A stretch of DNA of 64,000 nt, from positions 7,817,678 to 7,881,677 of the forward strand of contig NZ_PTJS01000001.1 in assembly GCF_002941025.1 (NCBI RefSeq), given 5' to 3'. The notes below the pieces were generated by a model. That model had not been told where the DNA came from. It did not search any database and saw only the letters and a list, made by a program, of their open reading frames with translations. This document shows positions 28,316 to 39,213 of this stretch, piece after piece. How positions within the stretch are numbered: position 1 is the first letter of the stretch; each line of letters begins with the position of its first letter. The position numbers were made by a program, and so were the translations under genes. This DNA comes from Streptomyces sp. QL37 (GTDB taxonomy: Bacteria > Actinomycetota > Actinomycetes > Streptomycetales > Streptomycetaceae).

Positions 28316-28329
28316 TGGGAGCGCTCCCA
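28316..28329 (+). promoter_or_regulatory. CebR-type operator (cellulose/cellobiose repressor box)
   Basis: TGGGAGCGCTCCCA is a perfect 14-bp palindrome and is identical to the consensus known for CebR, the LacI-family repressor that Streptomyces releases from DNA on cello-oligosaccharide uptake. It lies 59 bases upstream of the xyloglucanase start, where bound repressor would block transcription. CebR itself is not in the window. Confidence 0.85.
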
Positions 28330-28388
28330 CCTCTGTGTCAGTCCCGTACCGCCGCTGTGCGGCGGTCCAGCTCGGAGAGGACGTTTCC

Positions 28389-31097
28389 GTGCGCTTGAGC
28401 GCCAGACCGATCGCCGCCCTACTGGCGGCACTTGCCCTCGCAGCCGGGTTGTCGGCCGCCGGAACCCCGGCCATGGCACGCTCGGACGAAAGGTCACCCG
28501 CGGCCGAACCATCGGATGTGTCCGTCGCGGCGGACACGTACACATGGAAGAACGCACGGATCGACGGCGGCGGCTTCGTGCCGGGCATCGTCTTCAACCG
28601 GTCCGAGAAGAACCTCGCCTACGCGCGCACCGACATCGGCGGCGCCTACCGCTGGGACCAGGCGGGCAAGCAGTGGACACCGCTGCTGGACTGGGTGGAC
28701 TGGGACCGGTGGGGCTGGTCCGGGGTGGTGAGCCTCGCCTCGGACACGGCCGAACCCGACAACGTGTACGCCGCCGTCGGCACGTACACCAACGACTGGG
28801 ACCCGACGAACGGGGCGGTCCTGCGCTCCTCGGACCGTGGCGCCTCCTGGAAGGCGGCCTCGCTGCCCTTCAAGCTCGGCGGCAACATGCCGGGTCGCGG
28901 GATGGGTGAGCGGCTCGCGGTCGACCCGAACAAGAACTCCGTGCTGTACCTCGGCGCCCCCAGCGGCAACGGGCTCTGGCGGTCCACCGACTCGGGCGTC
29001 ACCTGGTCGGAGGTGACGGCCTTCCCGAACCCCGGCAACTACGCGCAGGACCCGACGGACACCAGCGGGTACGGCAACGACAACCAGGGCATCGTGTGGG
29101 TGACCTTCGACGAGCGCTCCGGCAGCGCGGGCAGCGCCACGCAGGACATCTACGTCGGGGTCGCCGACAAGGAGAACACCGTCTACCGCTCCACGGACGG
29201 CGGCTCCACCTGGTCCAGGATCGCCGGCCAGCCGACCGGATACCTCGCGCACAAGGGCGTGCTCGACTCCTCGACGGGCTACCTCTATCTGACGCTGAGC
29301 GACACGGGCGGCCCGTACGACGGCGGCAAGGGACAGGTCTGGCGGTACGACACGGCGTCCGGCGCCTGGACGGACGTCAGTCCCGTCGCGGAGGCCGACA
29401 CCTATTACGGCTTCAGCGGCATCTCCGTCGACCGGCAGAAGCCCGGAACCCTGATGGCGACCGCCTACAGCTCCTGGTGGCCGGACACCCAGATCTTCCG
29501 TTCCACGGACAGTGGTGCGACATGGACGCAGGCGTGGGACTACACGAGCTATCCGAACCGCTCCAACCGCTACACCCTGGACGTCTCCTCCGTGCCCTGG
29601 CTCAGCTGGGGCGCCAACCCGTCCCCGCCGGAGACCGCGCCCAAGCTGGGCTGGATGACGGAGTCCCTGGAGATCGACCCGTTCGACTCGAACCGGATGA
29701 TGTACGGCACGGGCGCGACGGTGTACGGCACCGAGAACCTCACCTCCTGGGACACCGGCGGCCAGTTCAAGATCACGCCCATGGTCAAGGGGCTGGAGGA
29801 GACGGCCGTCAACGACCTGGCGAGCCCGCCCTCCGGCGCGCCCCTGCTGAGCGCGCTCGGTGACATCGGGGGCTTCCGGCACACGGACCTCGACGCGGTG
29901 CCCGCCATGATGTTCACCTCGCCGAACCTGGACTCGACCACCAGCCTGGACTTCGCGGAGGCGTCCCCCGGCACGGTCGTGCGGGTCGGCAACGCCGACA
30001 CCGCTCCGCACATCGGCTTCTCCACCGACAACGGTGCCAACTGGTTCCAGGGCTCCGAACCCTCCGGTGTCACCGGCGGAGGCACCGTCGCCGCAGCGGC
30101 GGACGGCAGCGGATTCGTCTGGAGCCCGGACGGCGCGGCCGTCCACCGCACGACCGGCTACGGCAACTCGTGGACCGCCTCCACGGGCATCCCGGCAGGG
30201 GCGACGGTCGAGTCGGACCGGAAGAACCCGAAGAAGTTCTACGGATTCAAGGCCGGCACCTTCTACGTGTCGACCGACGGCGGTGCCACGTTCACCGCGA
30301 AGGCGACCGGCCTCCCGGCCGAGGGCAACATCCGCTTCAAGGCGCTGCCCGGCAAGGAGGGCGACATCTGGCTCGCGGGCGGCGCCGCCACGGGCGCGTA
30401 CGGGCTCTGGCGCTCGACCGACTCCGGTACGAGCTTCACCAAGTTCTCCGGGGTCGAACAGGCCGACAGCGTCGGCTTCGGCAAGGCGGCCTCCGGGGCC
30501 TCGTACCAGACCGTCTTCGTCAGCGCGAAGATCGGCGGGGTGCGCGGCATCTTCCGGTCCACGGACGCGGGCGCCAACTGGACGCGGATAAACGACGACT
30601 CACGGCAGTGGGCCTGGACCGGCGCGGCGATCACCGGGGACCCCCGGGTCTACGGCCGTGTGTACGTGTCCACGAACGGCCGGGGTATCCAGGTCGGTGA
30701 GTCCTCCGACACCGGCGGCGGAGGCACGGACCCGGACCCCGATCCGGACCCTGACCCGACCGATCCGCCTGCGGACGCCGACTGCGCGGTGACGTACAAG
30801 GTCACCAACCAGTGGTCCGGCGGCTTCCAGGCCGACGTGACGGTCACCAACACCGGCACCACGGCCTACGACGGCTGGCAGCTGGGCTGGTCCTTCCCGG
30901 GCGGCCAGAAGGTCACCCAGATGTGGAACGCCTCCCACCGGCAGGACGGGACGAAGGTGACCGTGACGAACGTCGGCTGGAACGGCAAGGTGGCACCCGG
31001 TTCCTCGGCCGGCTTCGGCTTCACCGGCACGTCACCGGGCGGCAGCACCGAGCCGGACGCGTTCACGCTGGGCGGTGAGGCCTGCACCGTCGGCTGA
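28389..31097 (+). CDS. Secreted GH74 xyloglucanase with C-terminal CBM2
   Basis: 902 residues from a GTG with GGAGAGGA upstream; the longer open frame includes promoter DNA and is rejected. A signal peptide (about 1-30) precedes a GH74 double beta-propeller: NARIDGGGFVPGIVFN, the catalytic-region ARTDIGGAYRWD (Asp82) and many sialidase-like repeats such as FRSTDAGANWT. An Asp-Pro linker joins it to a CBM2 cellulose-binding domain (about 800-902) bounded by two cysteines (DADCAVTYKV and GEACTVG). It should cut xyloglucan on plant cell walls. The CebR-type box links it to cellulose sensing, and a strong terminator follows. Confidence 0.93.
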   Translation: MRLSARPIAALLAALALAAGLSAAGTPAMARSDERSPAAEPSDVSVAADTYTWKNARIDGGGFVPGIVFNRSEKNLAYARTDIGGAYRWDQAGKQWTPLLDWVDWDRWGWSGVVSLASDTAEPDNVYAAVGTYTNDWDPTNGAVLRSSDRGASWKAASLPFKLGGNMPGRGMGERLAVDPNKNSVLYLGAPSGNGLWRSTDSGVTWSEVTAFPNPGNYAQDPTDTSGYGNDNQGIVWVTFDERSGSAGSATQDIYVGVADKENTVYRSTDGGSTWSRIAGQPTGYLAHKGVLDSSTGYLYLTLSDTGGPYDGGKGQVWRYDTASGAWTDVSPVAEADTYYGFSGISVDRQKPGTLMATAYSSWWPDTQIFRSTDSGATWTQAWDYTSYPNRSNRYTLDVSSVPWLSWGANPSPPETAPKLGWMTESLEIDPFDSNRMMYGTGATVYGTENLTSWDTGGQFKITPMVKGLEETAVNDLASPPSGAPLLSALGDIGGFRHTDLDAVPAMMFTSPNLDSTTSLDFAEASPGTVVRVGNADTAPHIGFSTDNGANWFQGSEPSGVTGGGTVAAAADGSGFVWSPDGAAVHRTTGYGNSWTASTGIPAGATVESDRKNPKKFYGFKAGTFYVSTDGGATFTAKATGLPAEGNIRFKALPGKEGDIWLAGGAATGAYGLWRSTDSGTSFTKFSGVEQADSVGFGKAASGASYQTVFVSAKIGGVRGIFRSTDAGANWTRINDDSRQWAWTGAAITGDPRVYGRVYVSTNGRGIQVGESSDTGGGGTDPDPDPDPDPTDPPADADCAVTYKVTNQWSGGFQADVTVTNTGTTAYDGWQLGWSFPGGQKVTQMWNASHRQDGTKVTVTNVGWNGKVAPGSSAGFGFTGTSPGGSTEPDAFTLGGEACTVG

Positions 31098-31107
31098 CAG
31101 CAGGCGG

Positions 31108-31139
31108 GCCCTGTGCGGGGAGCGCACCCCGCACAGGGC
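31108..31139 (+). terminator. Terminator of the xyloglucanase gene
   Basis: Thirteen perfect pairs (31108-31120 with 31127-31139, arm GCCCTGTGCGGGG) and a six-base loop begin 10 bases past the xyloglucanase stop. Confidence 0.75.
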
Positions 31140-31215
31140 ACGGGCCGCGCCGAATGGACATACCGCCCAGGGCGTGCTGCATTGGAGTGAACGCAGCTCG
31201 CCCTGGGAGGCACCC

Positions 31216-32838
31216 GTGGTCGACGTCGATGTGCTGGTCGCAGGGGCGGGTCCGGTCGGCCTGACAGCCGCGGCCGAGCTGTGCCGCCGAGGGGTGTCGT
31301 GCAGGATCGTCGACCGGCTCCCGGCACGGCTTCCCTATGCCCGGGCCGTGGGCGTCCAGCCCCGGACACTGGAGATCTGGGACCGGATGGGGATGGTCCG
31401 CGAGGCCCTGGAGACAGCCGTCCCGCTGAAGGGGCAACTGACCTACGTCAACGGCGAGGAAGGCCCGCGGATCGATCTCGAACTGCCACCGGAGGCGCCC
31501 TACGGCTTCGCCGCCCTCCCGCAGTACGAGACCGAGCGGCTCCTGGAGGAGCTCCTCCGGCGCAGGGGAGGCGACGTCGTACGAGGCACCGAACTCGTCT
31601 CCTTCGAGCAGGACTCCGACGAGGTGCGGGCCGTTCTCTCCGCACCGTCGGGAGACACCGAGGAACTGACGGCGCGCTACCTCATCGGCTGCGACGGCGC
31701 GCACAGCGCCGTACGAAAAGGGCTGGGTCTGTCCTTCGACGGCGCGGCCCTTCCCGAGGAGTACATGCTGGGAGACGTCGAGGTCGACTGGGACCTGCCG
31801 GCCGGATACGGCATCCGCGCCTCGCACGTCGTCGACGGGCACCCGGACGACCTCCTCGTGTGCATCCCGCTCCCCGGCGACCACCGGTACCGGATGTCGA
31901 TGGCGACCCCGCCCGAACTGTCCCGTGCGGGGCGGAAGGACGCCGACGGCGTCACGCACGGCCTGAGCGGTGCACACGGCCCGGCGCCCGGGATCGAACA
32001 CATCCAGGCGGTGCTGGACCGGCTGTCCCCCCGTCCCACGACCGCCTCCTCGTTGCGCTGGTCCTCGGTGTTCCGCATCAGCCACCGCATCGTCGGCCGG
32101 TACGGCCGGGGGCGGGTCTTCGTGGCGGGGGACGCCGCGCACATCCATCCGCCCACGGGCGCGCAGGGGATGAACACCGGGGTCCAGGACGCCTACAACC
32201 TGGCATGGAAACTCGCCGCCGCCGTACGGGGCCACGCGGCTCCCGGGCTGCTCGAGAGCTACGACGCCGAACGCCGCCCGGTCGGGGAGGAAGTGGTGGC
32301 GCGCACACTGCGCCACGCGCGGAGCGGCATCCAGGCCGACCCGGAGGACCCCGCGACGATGATGCTCCGCGAGGCCCAGCTCCTCGTCGGCTACCGGGGC
32401 AGCGCGATCGTGGGGCCGGACGGCTCCGCGCACGACGGCCCGGCACCGGGTGACCGGGCGCCCGACTGCGGTGGACTCCGGTACGCCCTGGGCGCCTTCC
32501 CCGTCCGGATGTTCAGCCTGCTGCGGGAGCGCGAGCACACCCTGATCCTCTACGCCGGCCACGAGGACCAGCTCGCGTCGTTCGACCAGGTGGCGGGCGC
32601 GGCGGTGCACGCGGCCCACGGCATGCTGAACGCCTGCGCGGTGCTCGCCCCGGAGGTGAGCGCGCCAGCGCTGCGCCTGCCCGCCGTCCACGACAGCCTC
32701 GACGAGTTCCGGCGCACGTACGGCGCGCGGGGCGGCGAGGCGGTCCTCGTACGGCCCGACGGCCATCTCGGACTGCGCGTGGTCCCGGCGGACGGGCCGG
32801 AGCTGCCCGCGTATCTGACAACGCTCCTCGGGACGTGA
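31216..32838 (+). CDS. FAD-dependent aromatic hydroxylase (PheA/TfdB-like, polyketide hydroxylase-type)
   Basis: 540 residues from a GTG with GGGAGG 5 nt upstream. VDVLVAGAGPVGLTAAAELC binds FAD, GCDGAHSAVRKGLGL is the middle DG motif, and GDAAHIHPPTGAQGMNTGVQ is the second FAD/NADPH motif. A C-terminal thioredoxin-like part (about 420-540) is as in phenol hydroxylases and RdmE/PgaE-type polyketide oxygenases. The protein probably hydroxylates an aromatic ring with NAD(P)H. It is a single gene between two terminators, with no polyketide synthase beside it, so a catabolic or detoxifying role is likelier. Confidence 0.88.
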   Translation: MVDVDVLVAGAGPVGLTAAAELCRRGVSCRIVDRLPARLPYARAVGVQPRTLEIWDRMGMVREALETAVPLKGQLTYVNGEEGPRIDLELPPEAPYGFAALPQYETERLLEELLRRRGGDVVRGTELVSFEQDSDEVRAVLSAPSGDTEELTARYLIGCDGAHSAVRKGLGLSFDGAALPEEYMLGDVEVDWDLPAGYGIRASHVVDGHPDDLLVCIPLPGDHRYRMSMATPPELSRAGRKDADGVTHGLSGAHGPAPGIEHIQAVLDRLSPRPTTASSLRWSSVFRISHRIVGRYGRGRVFVAGDAAHIHPPTGAQGMNTGVQDAYNLAWKLAAAVRGHAAPGLLESYDAERRPVGEEVVARTLRHARSGIQADPEDPATMMLREAQLLVGYRGSAIVGPDGSAHDGPAPGDRAPDCGGLRYALGAFPVRMFSLLREREHTLILYAGHEDQLASFDQVAGAAVHAAHGMLNACAVLAPEVSAPALRLPAVHDSLDEFRRTYGARGGEAVLVRPDGHLGLRVVPADGPELPAYLTTLLGT

Positions 32839-32875
32839 CGCGGGGCCCGGCAGGGAGTGACCGCCGGGCCCCGCG
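32839..32875. terminator. Bidirectional terminator between hydroxylase and discoidin protein genes
   Basis: Thirteen perfect pairs (32839-32851 with 32863-32875, arm CGCGGGGCCCGGC) and an 11-base loop sit directly after the hydroxylase stop, between convergent genes. Confidence 0.7.
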
Positions 32876-32881
32876 CCGTCC

Positions 32882-32902
32882 GATGAGCCGACTCCGCTCA
32901 TC
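32882..32902 (-). terminator. Small hairpin after the discoidin protein gene
   Basis: GATGAGC and GCTCATC pair around a seven-base loop, 11 bases past the stop of the leftward gene. It is weaker than the neighbouring terminator and probably secondary. Confidence 0.35.
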
Positions 32903-32912
32903 TCATCCCGTC

Positions 32913-35093
<2,181 letters not shown>

Positions 35094-35136
35094 GGGGTCT
35101 CCTGAGTCGTGGGGCGGGTACACGACGCGCACAGCC

Positions 35137-35150
35137 AGAGAGCGCTCTCT
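35137..35150 (-). promoter_or_regulatory. LacI-type palindromic operator of the discoidin/beta-helix gene
   Basis: AGAGAGCGCTCTCT is a perfect 14-bp palindrome 44 bases upstream of the start codon. It shares the GAGCGCTC core and length with the CebR-type box at 28316 but differs in the outer bases. Flanking CACAGCC (35130-35136) and GGCTGTG (35153-35159) extend the symmetry. A possible -35, TTGACG, lies on the minus strand at 35192-35187. Confidence 0.65.
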
Positions 35151-35335
35151 CCGGCTGTGCGAGATACTCCACCCTGGTTACGGACGCGTCAAGAGATGTG
35201 CAACAGCGTGTATCTCAGGGCCTGTTGCCGACAAGAACTGATGACTGCGACGCGGTGAACGCCCCTCCGGATCGCCCTCCTCCATGACTGACTGTAATAA
35301 CTGACGGGTCGTCGGTTCAGGAAATGACGGCTGGT

Positions 35336-37705
35336 TCAGGAGGCTCCGTACGTCCGTACGTACTCGAAGTCCGCTGTCGCACCCGCCCGGTTGTGGGACA
35401 CCAGGCCGATCCTCAGCTCGCCCCGCACCGGGAGGGTCCAGGTGCCTCCCGGTGACCAGTGGACGCCGTCGCGGCTGGTGGACGCGCGTACCTCGTGCTC
35501 CCCGTGCGCGGTGTCGCGGTGGTACGCCATCCTCAGCCACATCGTGTCGGCAGTGGGCCCTCCGAACATGGGGGCGTTGGCCACCGCCGTCGGCGGGGTG
35601 GTGGTGGGGCGCTCGCCCTCCTTGCCGAACTCGCTGACATCGAGCACGGCGCCGTCGCCGTTGGTGAGCGGCAGAACCGAGTGGACGAGCTTGAACCACC
35701 GGTCGTCGTTCTCGTACAGCACGAGACCGGCCTGCTGGGCCGCCTGGCCGGGGGCGAAGCGCAACTTGGTCTCGACCGTGTAGTTACCCTTCGGCGCGTC
35801 CCGCAGGAGCACGGACGCCGTGTTGGTGCCGAGATGGAGCTCGGCGTTCTGCGTCGGCCAGGAGAGCGCGCCGCCGGACACGGTGACCCCTGCCGCCGGC
35901 CCGCGCACCCACTGCCACGGGGAGGCGGCACCGGTGCCCGGGACCGTGGCCGTGTCGAACTCGTCGCTGTGTTCCCGCAGCAGACGTCCCGGCGGATCGA
36001 CCGTCACCCGCTTCGTCGGGGGCCGGTACAGGGCGGCCGCCCCCACGTTGTCCGCCGCCGCGCCTGCGCCCCGCGCGGCGGCACCCACCGCGCCCTTGCG
36101 CACAGCCGCGGCCGGGAGGTCACGGGACTGGAGGGCCACCGGGTCCCGCAGCCGGTCACCGGTCACCTCGGCCGTCAGCCGGGTGCCGCGCAGTTCCACG
36201 GACACGTTGTTCCAGGTGTCCCAGGAGAATCCGGAGGGCAGCGCGGTGACCTGCTCGCCACGACTCCTGCCGCCGACACGTACGTCGGTGACGAGCGCGC
36301 CGCGCGCCCGGTCGAGCCAGGCCACGATCCGGTTGCCGGGGTCCCGGTAGGCGACGGTGAGCCCCGCCGCTCCATCCGCCGCCGTCACCCTCAGATCCGC
36401 CTCGGCGCGCAGGTCCGCGGGGGCGCGCCCGTCGGCGACGAGATAGGAGGTGCCTGTCCGGGAGGCCCCGGGGGTGTACACGGCGTGGCCGCCCGAGTCC
36501 GGATCGGTCGCGGTGGACCAGCCGGTGGGGGCGTCGCCCTTCGCGCGCCAGCCCGACAGGCCGCCGGTACCGAAGGACCCGCCGGTCGCCCACGAGGTCA
36601 CCGGTGCGGCTGTCGGCCCGTCCGAGGGACCCGCGCCCGCCCGCACGACGGGCCAGCCGTCGATCCAGTCGAGCCGGTCGATGAGCATCGGGCGCCTGGT
36701 CAGCTTCAAGGTGCCGTTCGAGGCCGGGGCGAGATCGGGCGACTCGGCCGGGATGCCGTGGTAGACCAGCCAGTCCTGGCCCGCGAGGTCGGTCTGGAGG
36801 GAGTTGTGGCCGGGCCCGATCCACCGGTTGCCGTTGGCCCCGGCGACCACTCCCGCCTTGCTGGTGAGGGCCATCAGGTCGGTGCCCTCGTCGTCGGTGA
36901 AGGGACCGGTGGGGCTGGTGGAGCGGCCCACCTTCACCTGGTAGCCGCTGTACGCGCCGTCGCAGCAGCCGGCGTCGGAGTAGAACAGGTAGTAGAAGTC
37001 GTCGCGCCGCACGACGAAGCCGCCCTCGACCCGGCGGCCACGGGCCACCTGTGTGACCTCACCCTCCGTCCGGGACAGGTCGGCGTTCAGCTTCGCGACG
37101 CAGATCGTGTCGTAACTGCCCCAGTACAGATAGGGGGTGCCGTCCGTGTCGGTGAACTGCGCCTGGTCGATGTTGCCCGCCGGGCAGCCGCTCGGCGAGG
37201 GCAGCACGGCTCCCCGGTCGGTCCACGGGCCCGTCGGTGTGGTGGACGTGACGAGGCCGACGGTGTTGCGCCCGGGCACGGAGTAGTAGAGGTGGTAGCG
37301 GCCGAGGGCGTAGCGCACCTCGGGCGCCCAGAGCCGTGACCCCTCGTGCCAGGCCGGTTTGTTCCCGGGCGTGAACACCTCGCCCGCGTACTCCCACGTC
37401 ACCATGTCGGCCGAGCGCAGGATGGGCAGCATGCGCTCCCCGTCCTCGCCCTTGCTCTGCATGACCGGGTTCTGGGTGCCGTAGGCGTACCAGAGACCGT
37501 CCTTGCCGCGGATCATCGCGGGGTCGGGGAAGGTGTCGACGGCGCCGCTGGACACCGGGTTGGTGTACGTCGTCCCGGCCGTCGGGCGGTCCTGTGCACC
37601 GTGCGACGGAGCGGAGGCGAGGGTGAGGATCCAGACCAGGGCGGCCGCTCCGGCCGCCCACCGGGGAAGGAGGCGGGTGCGGAGGGTCCTTCGCGTGCGT
37701 CTCAT
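35336..37705 (-). CDS. Secreted GH43-family glycosidase with C-terminal beta-sandwich domains
   Basis: 789 residues, ATG overlapping the sulfatase stop (ATGA). A signal peptide (about 1-37) precedes a five-bladed GH43 propeller with the expected acids: Asp61 in FPDPAMI, Asp180 in GNIDQAQF and Glu227 in RVEGGFVVRR. Two concanavalin-like beta-sandwich regions follow (about 385-545 and 575-789), probably binding or CBM66-like modules. GH43 enzymes act on arabinans, arabinoxylans or galactans. Coupling to a sulfatase hints at a sulfated or complex polysaccharide substrate. Confidence 0.86.
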   Translation of the reverse strand: MRRTRRTLRTRLLPRWAAGAAALVWILTLASAPSHGAQDRPTAGTTYTNPVSSGAVDTFPDPAMIRGKDGLWYAYGTQNPVMQSKGEDGERMLPILRSADMVTWEYAGEVFTPGNKPAWHEGSRLWAPEVRYALGRYHLYYSVPGRNTVGLVTSTTPTGPWTDRGAVLPSPSGCPAGNIDQAQFTDTDGTPYLYWGSYDTICVAKLNADLSRTEGEVTQVARGRRVEGGFVVRRDDFYYLFYSDAGCCDGAYSGYQVKVGRSTSPTGPFTDDEGTDLMALTSKAGVVAGANGNRWIGPGHNSLQTDLAGQDWLVYHGIPAESPDLAPASNGTLKLTRRPMLIDRLDWIDGWPVVRAGAGPSDGPTAAPVTSWATGGSFGTGGLSGWRAKGDAPTGWSTATDPDSGGHAVYTPGASRTGTSYLVADGRAPADLRAEADLRVTAADGAAGLTVAYRDPGNRIVAWLDRARGALVTDVRVGGRSRGEQVTALPSGFSWDTWNNVSVELRGTRLTAEVTGDRLRDPVALQSRDLPAAAVRKGAVGAAARGAGAAADNVGAAALYRPPTKRVTVDPPGRLLREHSDEFDTATVPGTGAASPWQWVRGPAAGVTVSGGALSWPTQNAELHLGTNTASVLLRDAPKGNYTVETKLRFAPGQAAQQAGLVLYENDDRWFKLVHSVLPLTNGDGAVLDVSEFGKEGERPTTTPPTAVANAPMFGGPTADTMWLRMAYHRDTAHGEHEVRASTSRDGVHWSPGGTWTLPVRGELRIGLVSHNRAGATADFEYVRTYGAS

Positions 37706-39213
37706 GGGGTCTCCGTGAGTGTCCCGCCCGGATCCGCCTTCGCGGTCCAGGTCGTGTCGTCCGTCTCGAAGGCGCTGAGGCTGGGGTCGTAGTCGGAGGC
37801 GCCGATGTCGTACATCGACGTCATCCAGTGGTAGAAGTTGTCGCCCCTGTCCCGCAGCAGCTCGTACAGCCGCCGCATCAACCGGGCGCGGACCGCCCCG
37901 AACTCGGGGTGCGTGTACCGGTTGCCGAGCTCGTGCGGGTCCGCTTCCAGGTCGTACAGCTCGTTGACCGACTCCGGATTGACGACGAGCTTGTAGCGTC
38001 CGTCGCGGATCATCCGCTGCGGATAGGGGAAGTGGTGGCCGTGGAACTCCGCGACCAGCTCACCCGGCCAGTCCGGGGTCTCGCCCTTGACCAGCGGGAC
38101 CAGGCTGCGGCTGTCCACGGCCGGGGACGGGTCGCAGCCCGCCAGTTCGAGGAGCGTGGCGGTGCAGTCGGTCAGGCTGACCAGCTCGTCCCTGACCTGC
38201 GGGGCGGCGCCGGGGATCCGGATGATGCCGGGGATGCGGTAGATGTCCTCGTACATCGCCGGACCCTTGTCGTGGAGCCGGTGGGCGCCGGTGAACTCGC
38301 CGTGGTCCGCGGTGAAGAACACGGAGGTGTCCTCGCTGAGCCCCAGCTCGTCCAGGCGGGTGAGGATGCGCCCGATCTGCTCGTCGATGAGGGTCACATA
38401 GCCCCAGTAGACGGCGATCAGCTTGCGGGTCGTCTCGATCGGGATGGTGTCGAAGGCCCAGTGCGCGCTGTAGTTGCGCTGCACCGGTGGCTTGCCCTCG
38501 AAGGTCTCGGCGATGGACGGCGGCAGCTCGACGAGCTCCGGATCGTAGAGGTCGAAGTAGGCGTCCGGGAGCAGATAGGGCAGATGTGGGCCGAAGAAGT
38601 GCGTCGCCAGGAAGAACGGCTCCTCACCGGCCGCGTACCGTTCCAGGTGCTCGATGGCGCGGGTGGCGAGGTAGTGCTCGAACGTCGCCTCCACCGGCTG
38701 GTGCAGCCGGGCGGCCAGCAGATTCCCCGGGTTCCCGCCCGGGGCCGTGCCCCGGATCGGTTCGGAGATGCGGTACGGCGGCAGCCCCCGCTCCTCCAGA
38801 TACGCCAGGTAGTCCGGATGGTCGACGGGGTTGTGCCAGCCCGGCAGGTCCGGGCCCTCGAAACCGTACGAGGCGGCGTTGCGGTGCGTGCCGCCGTGCC
38901 ACTTGCCGATGAGCCCCAGCCGGTAGTCGCGCTCCGCGAGGGCCGCCGGGAAGGTGAAGGCGTCCTCGCGCAGGTCCTCCAGATAACCCACGTTGCGCTC
39001 GTAGTTGGCGAGCAGCCGGTGGCGGAAGGGTGCCTGTCCGGTGAGCAGGCTCGCGCGTGCCGGGGTGCAGATCGCGGTGGGGGTGTAGAAGCGGTCGAAG
39101 CGTGTGCCGGTGGCCGCCAGCCGGTCCAGGTTCGGTGTGGCGACGTGCGGATTGCCGTAACAGCCGAGGGTGTCCACCCGGTGCTGATCGGTCATCAGGA
39201 ACAGCAGGTTCAC
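37702..39213 (-). CDS. Type I sulfatase (formylglycine-dependent)
   Basis: 503 residues from a GTG overlapping the stop of the binding-protein gene (GTGA); the longer open frame upstream is a shadow. LLFLMTDQHRVDTLGCYG gives metal-binding acids near the start. The sulfatase signature CTPAR (Cys49 in ICTPARASLLTG) is the cysteine converted to formylglycine. FTADHGEFTGAHRL and the C-terminal YELLRDRGDNFYHW fit choline-sulfatase or aryl-sulfatase relatives. No signal peptide is seen, so it works inside the cell on an imported sulfate ester, likely delivered by the adjacent SsuABC-like importer. The FGE at 43123-44100 is its probable activator. Confidence 0.9.
   Translation of the reverse strand: MNLLFLMTDQHRVDTLGCYGNPHVATPNLDRLAATGTRFDRFYTPTAICTPARASLLTGQAPFRHRLLANYERNVGYLEDLREDAFTFPAALAERDYRLGLIGKWHGGTHRNAASYGFEGPDLPGWHNPVDHPDYLAYLEERGLPPYRISEPIRGTAPGGNPGNLLAARLHQPVEATFEHYLATRAIEHLERYAAGEEPFFLATHFFGPHLPYLLPDAYFDLYDPELVELPPSIAETFEGKPPVQRNYSAHWAFDTIPIETTRKLIAVYWGYVTLIDEQIGRILTRLDELGLSEDTSVFFTADHGEFTGAHRLHDKGPAMYEDIYRIPGIIRIPGAAPQVRDELVSLTDCTATLLELAGCDPSPAVDSRSLVPLVKGETPDWPGELVAEFHGHHFPYPQRMIRDGRYKLVVNPESVNELYDLEADPHELGNRYTHPEFGAVRARLMRRLYELLRDRGDNFYHWMTSMYDIGASDYDPSLSAFETDDTTWTAKADPGGTLTETP

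Noticed and set aside
28098..28388. Upstream extension of the xyloglucanase frame
   Set aside because: It covers the CebR-type box and promoter; the GTG at 28389 has a ribosome site and starts a clean signal peptide.
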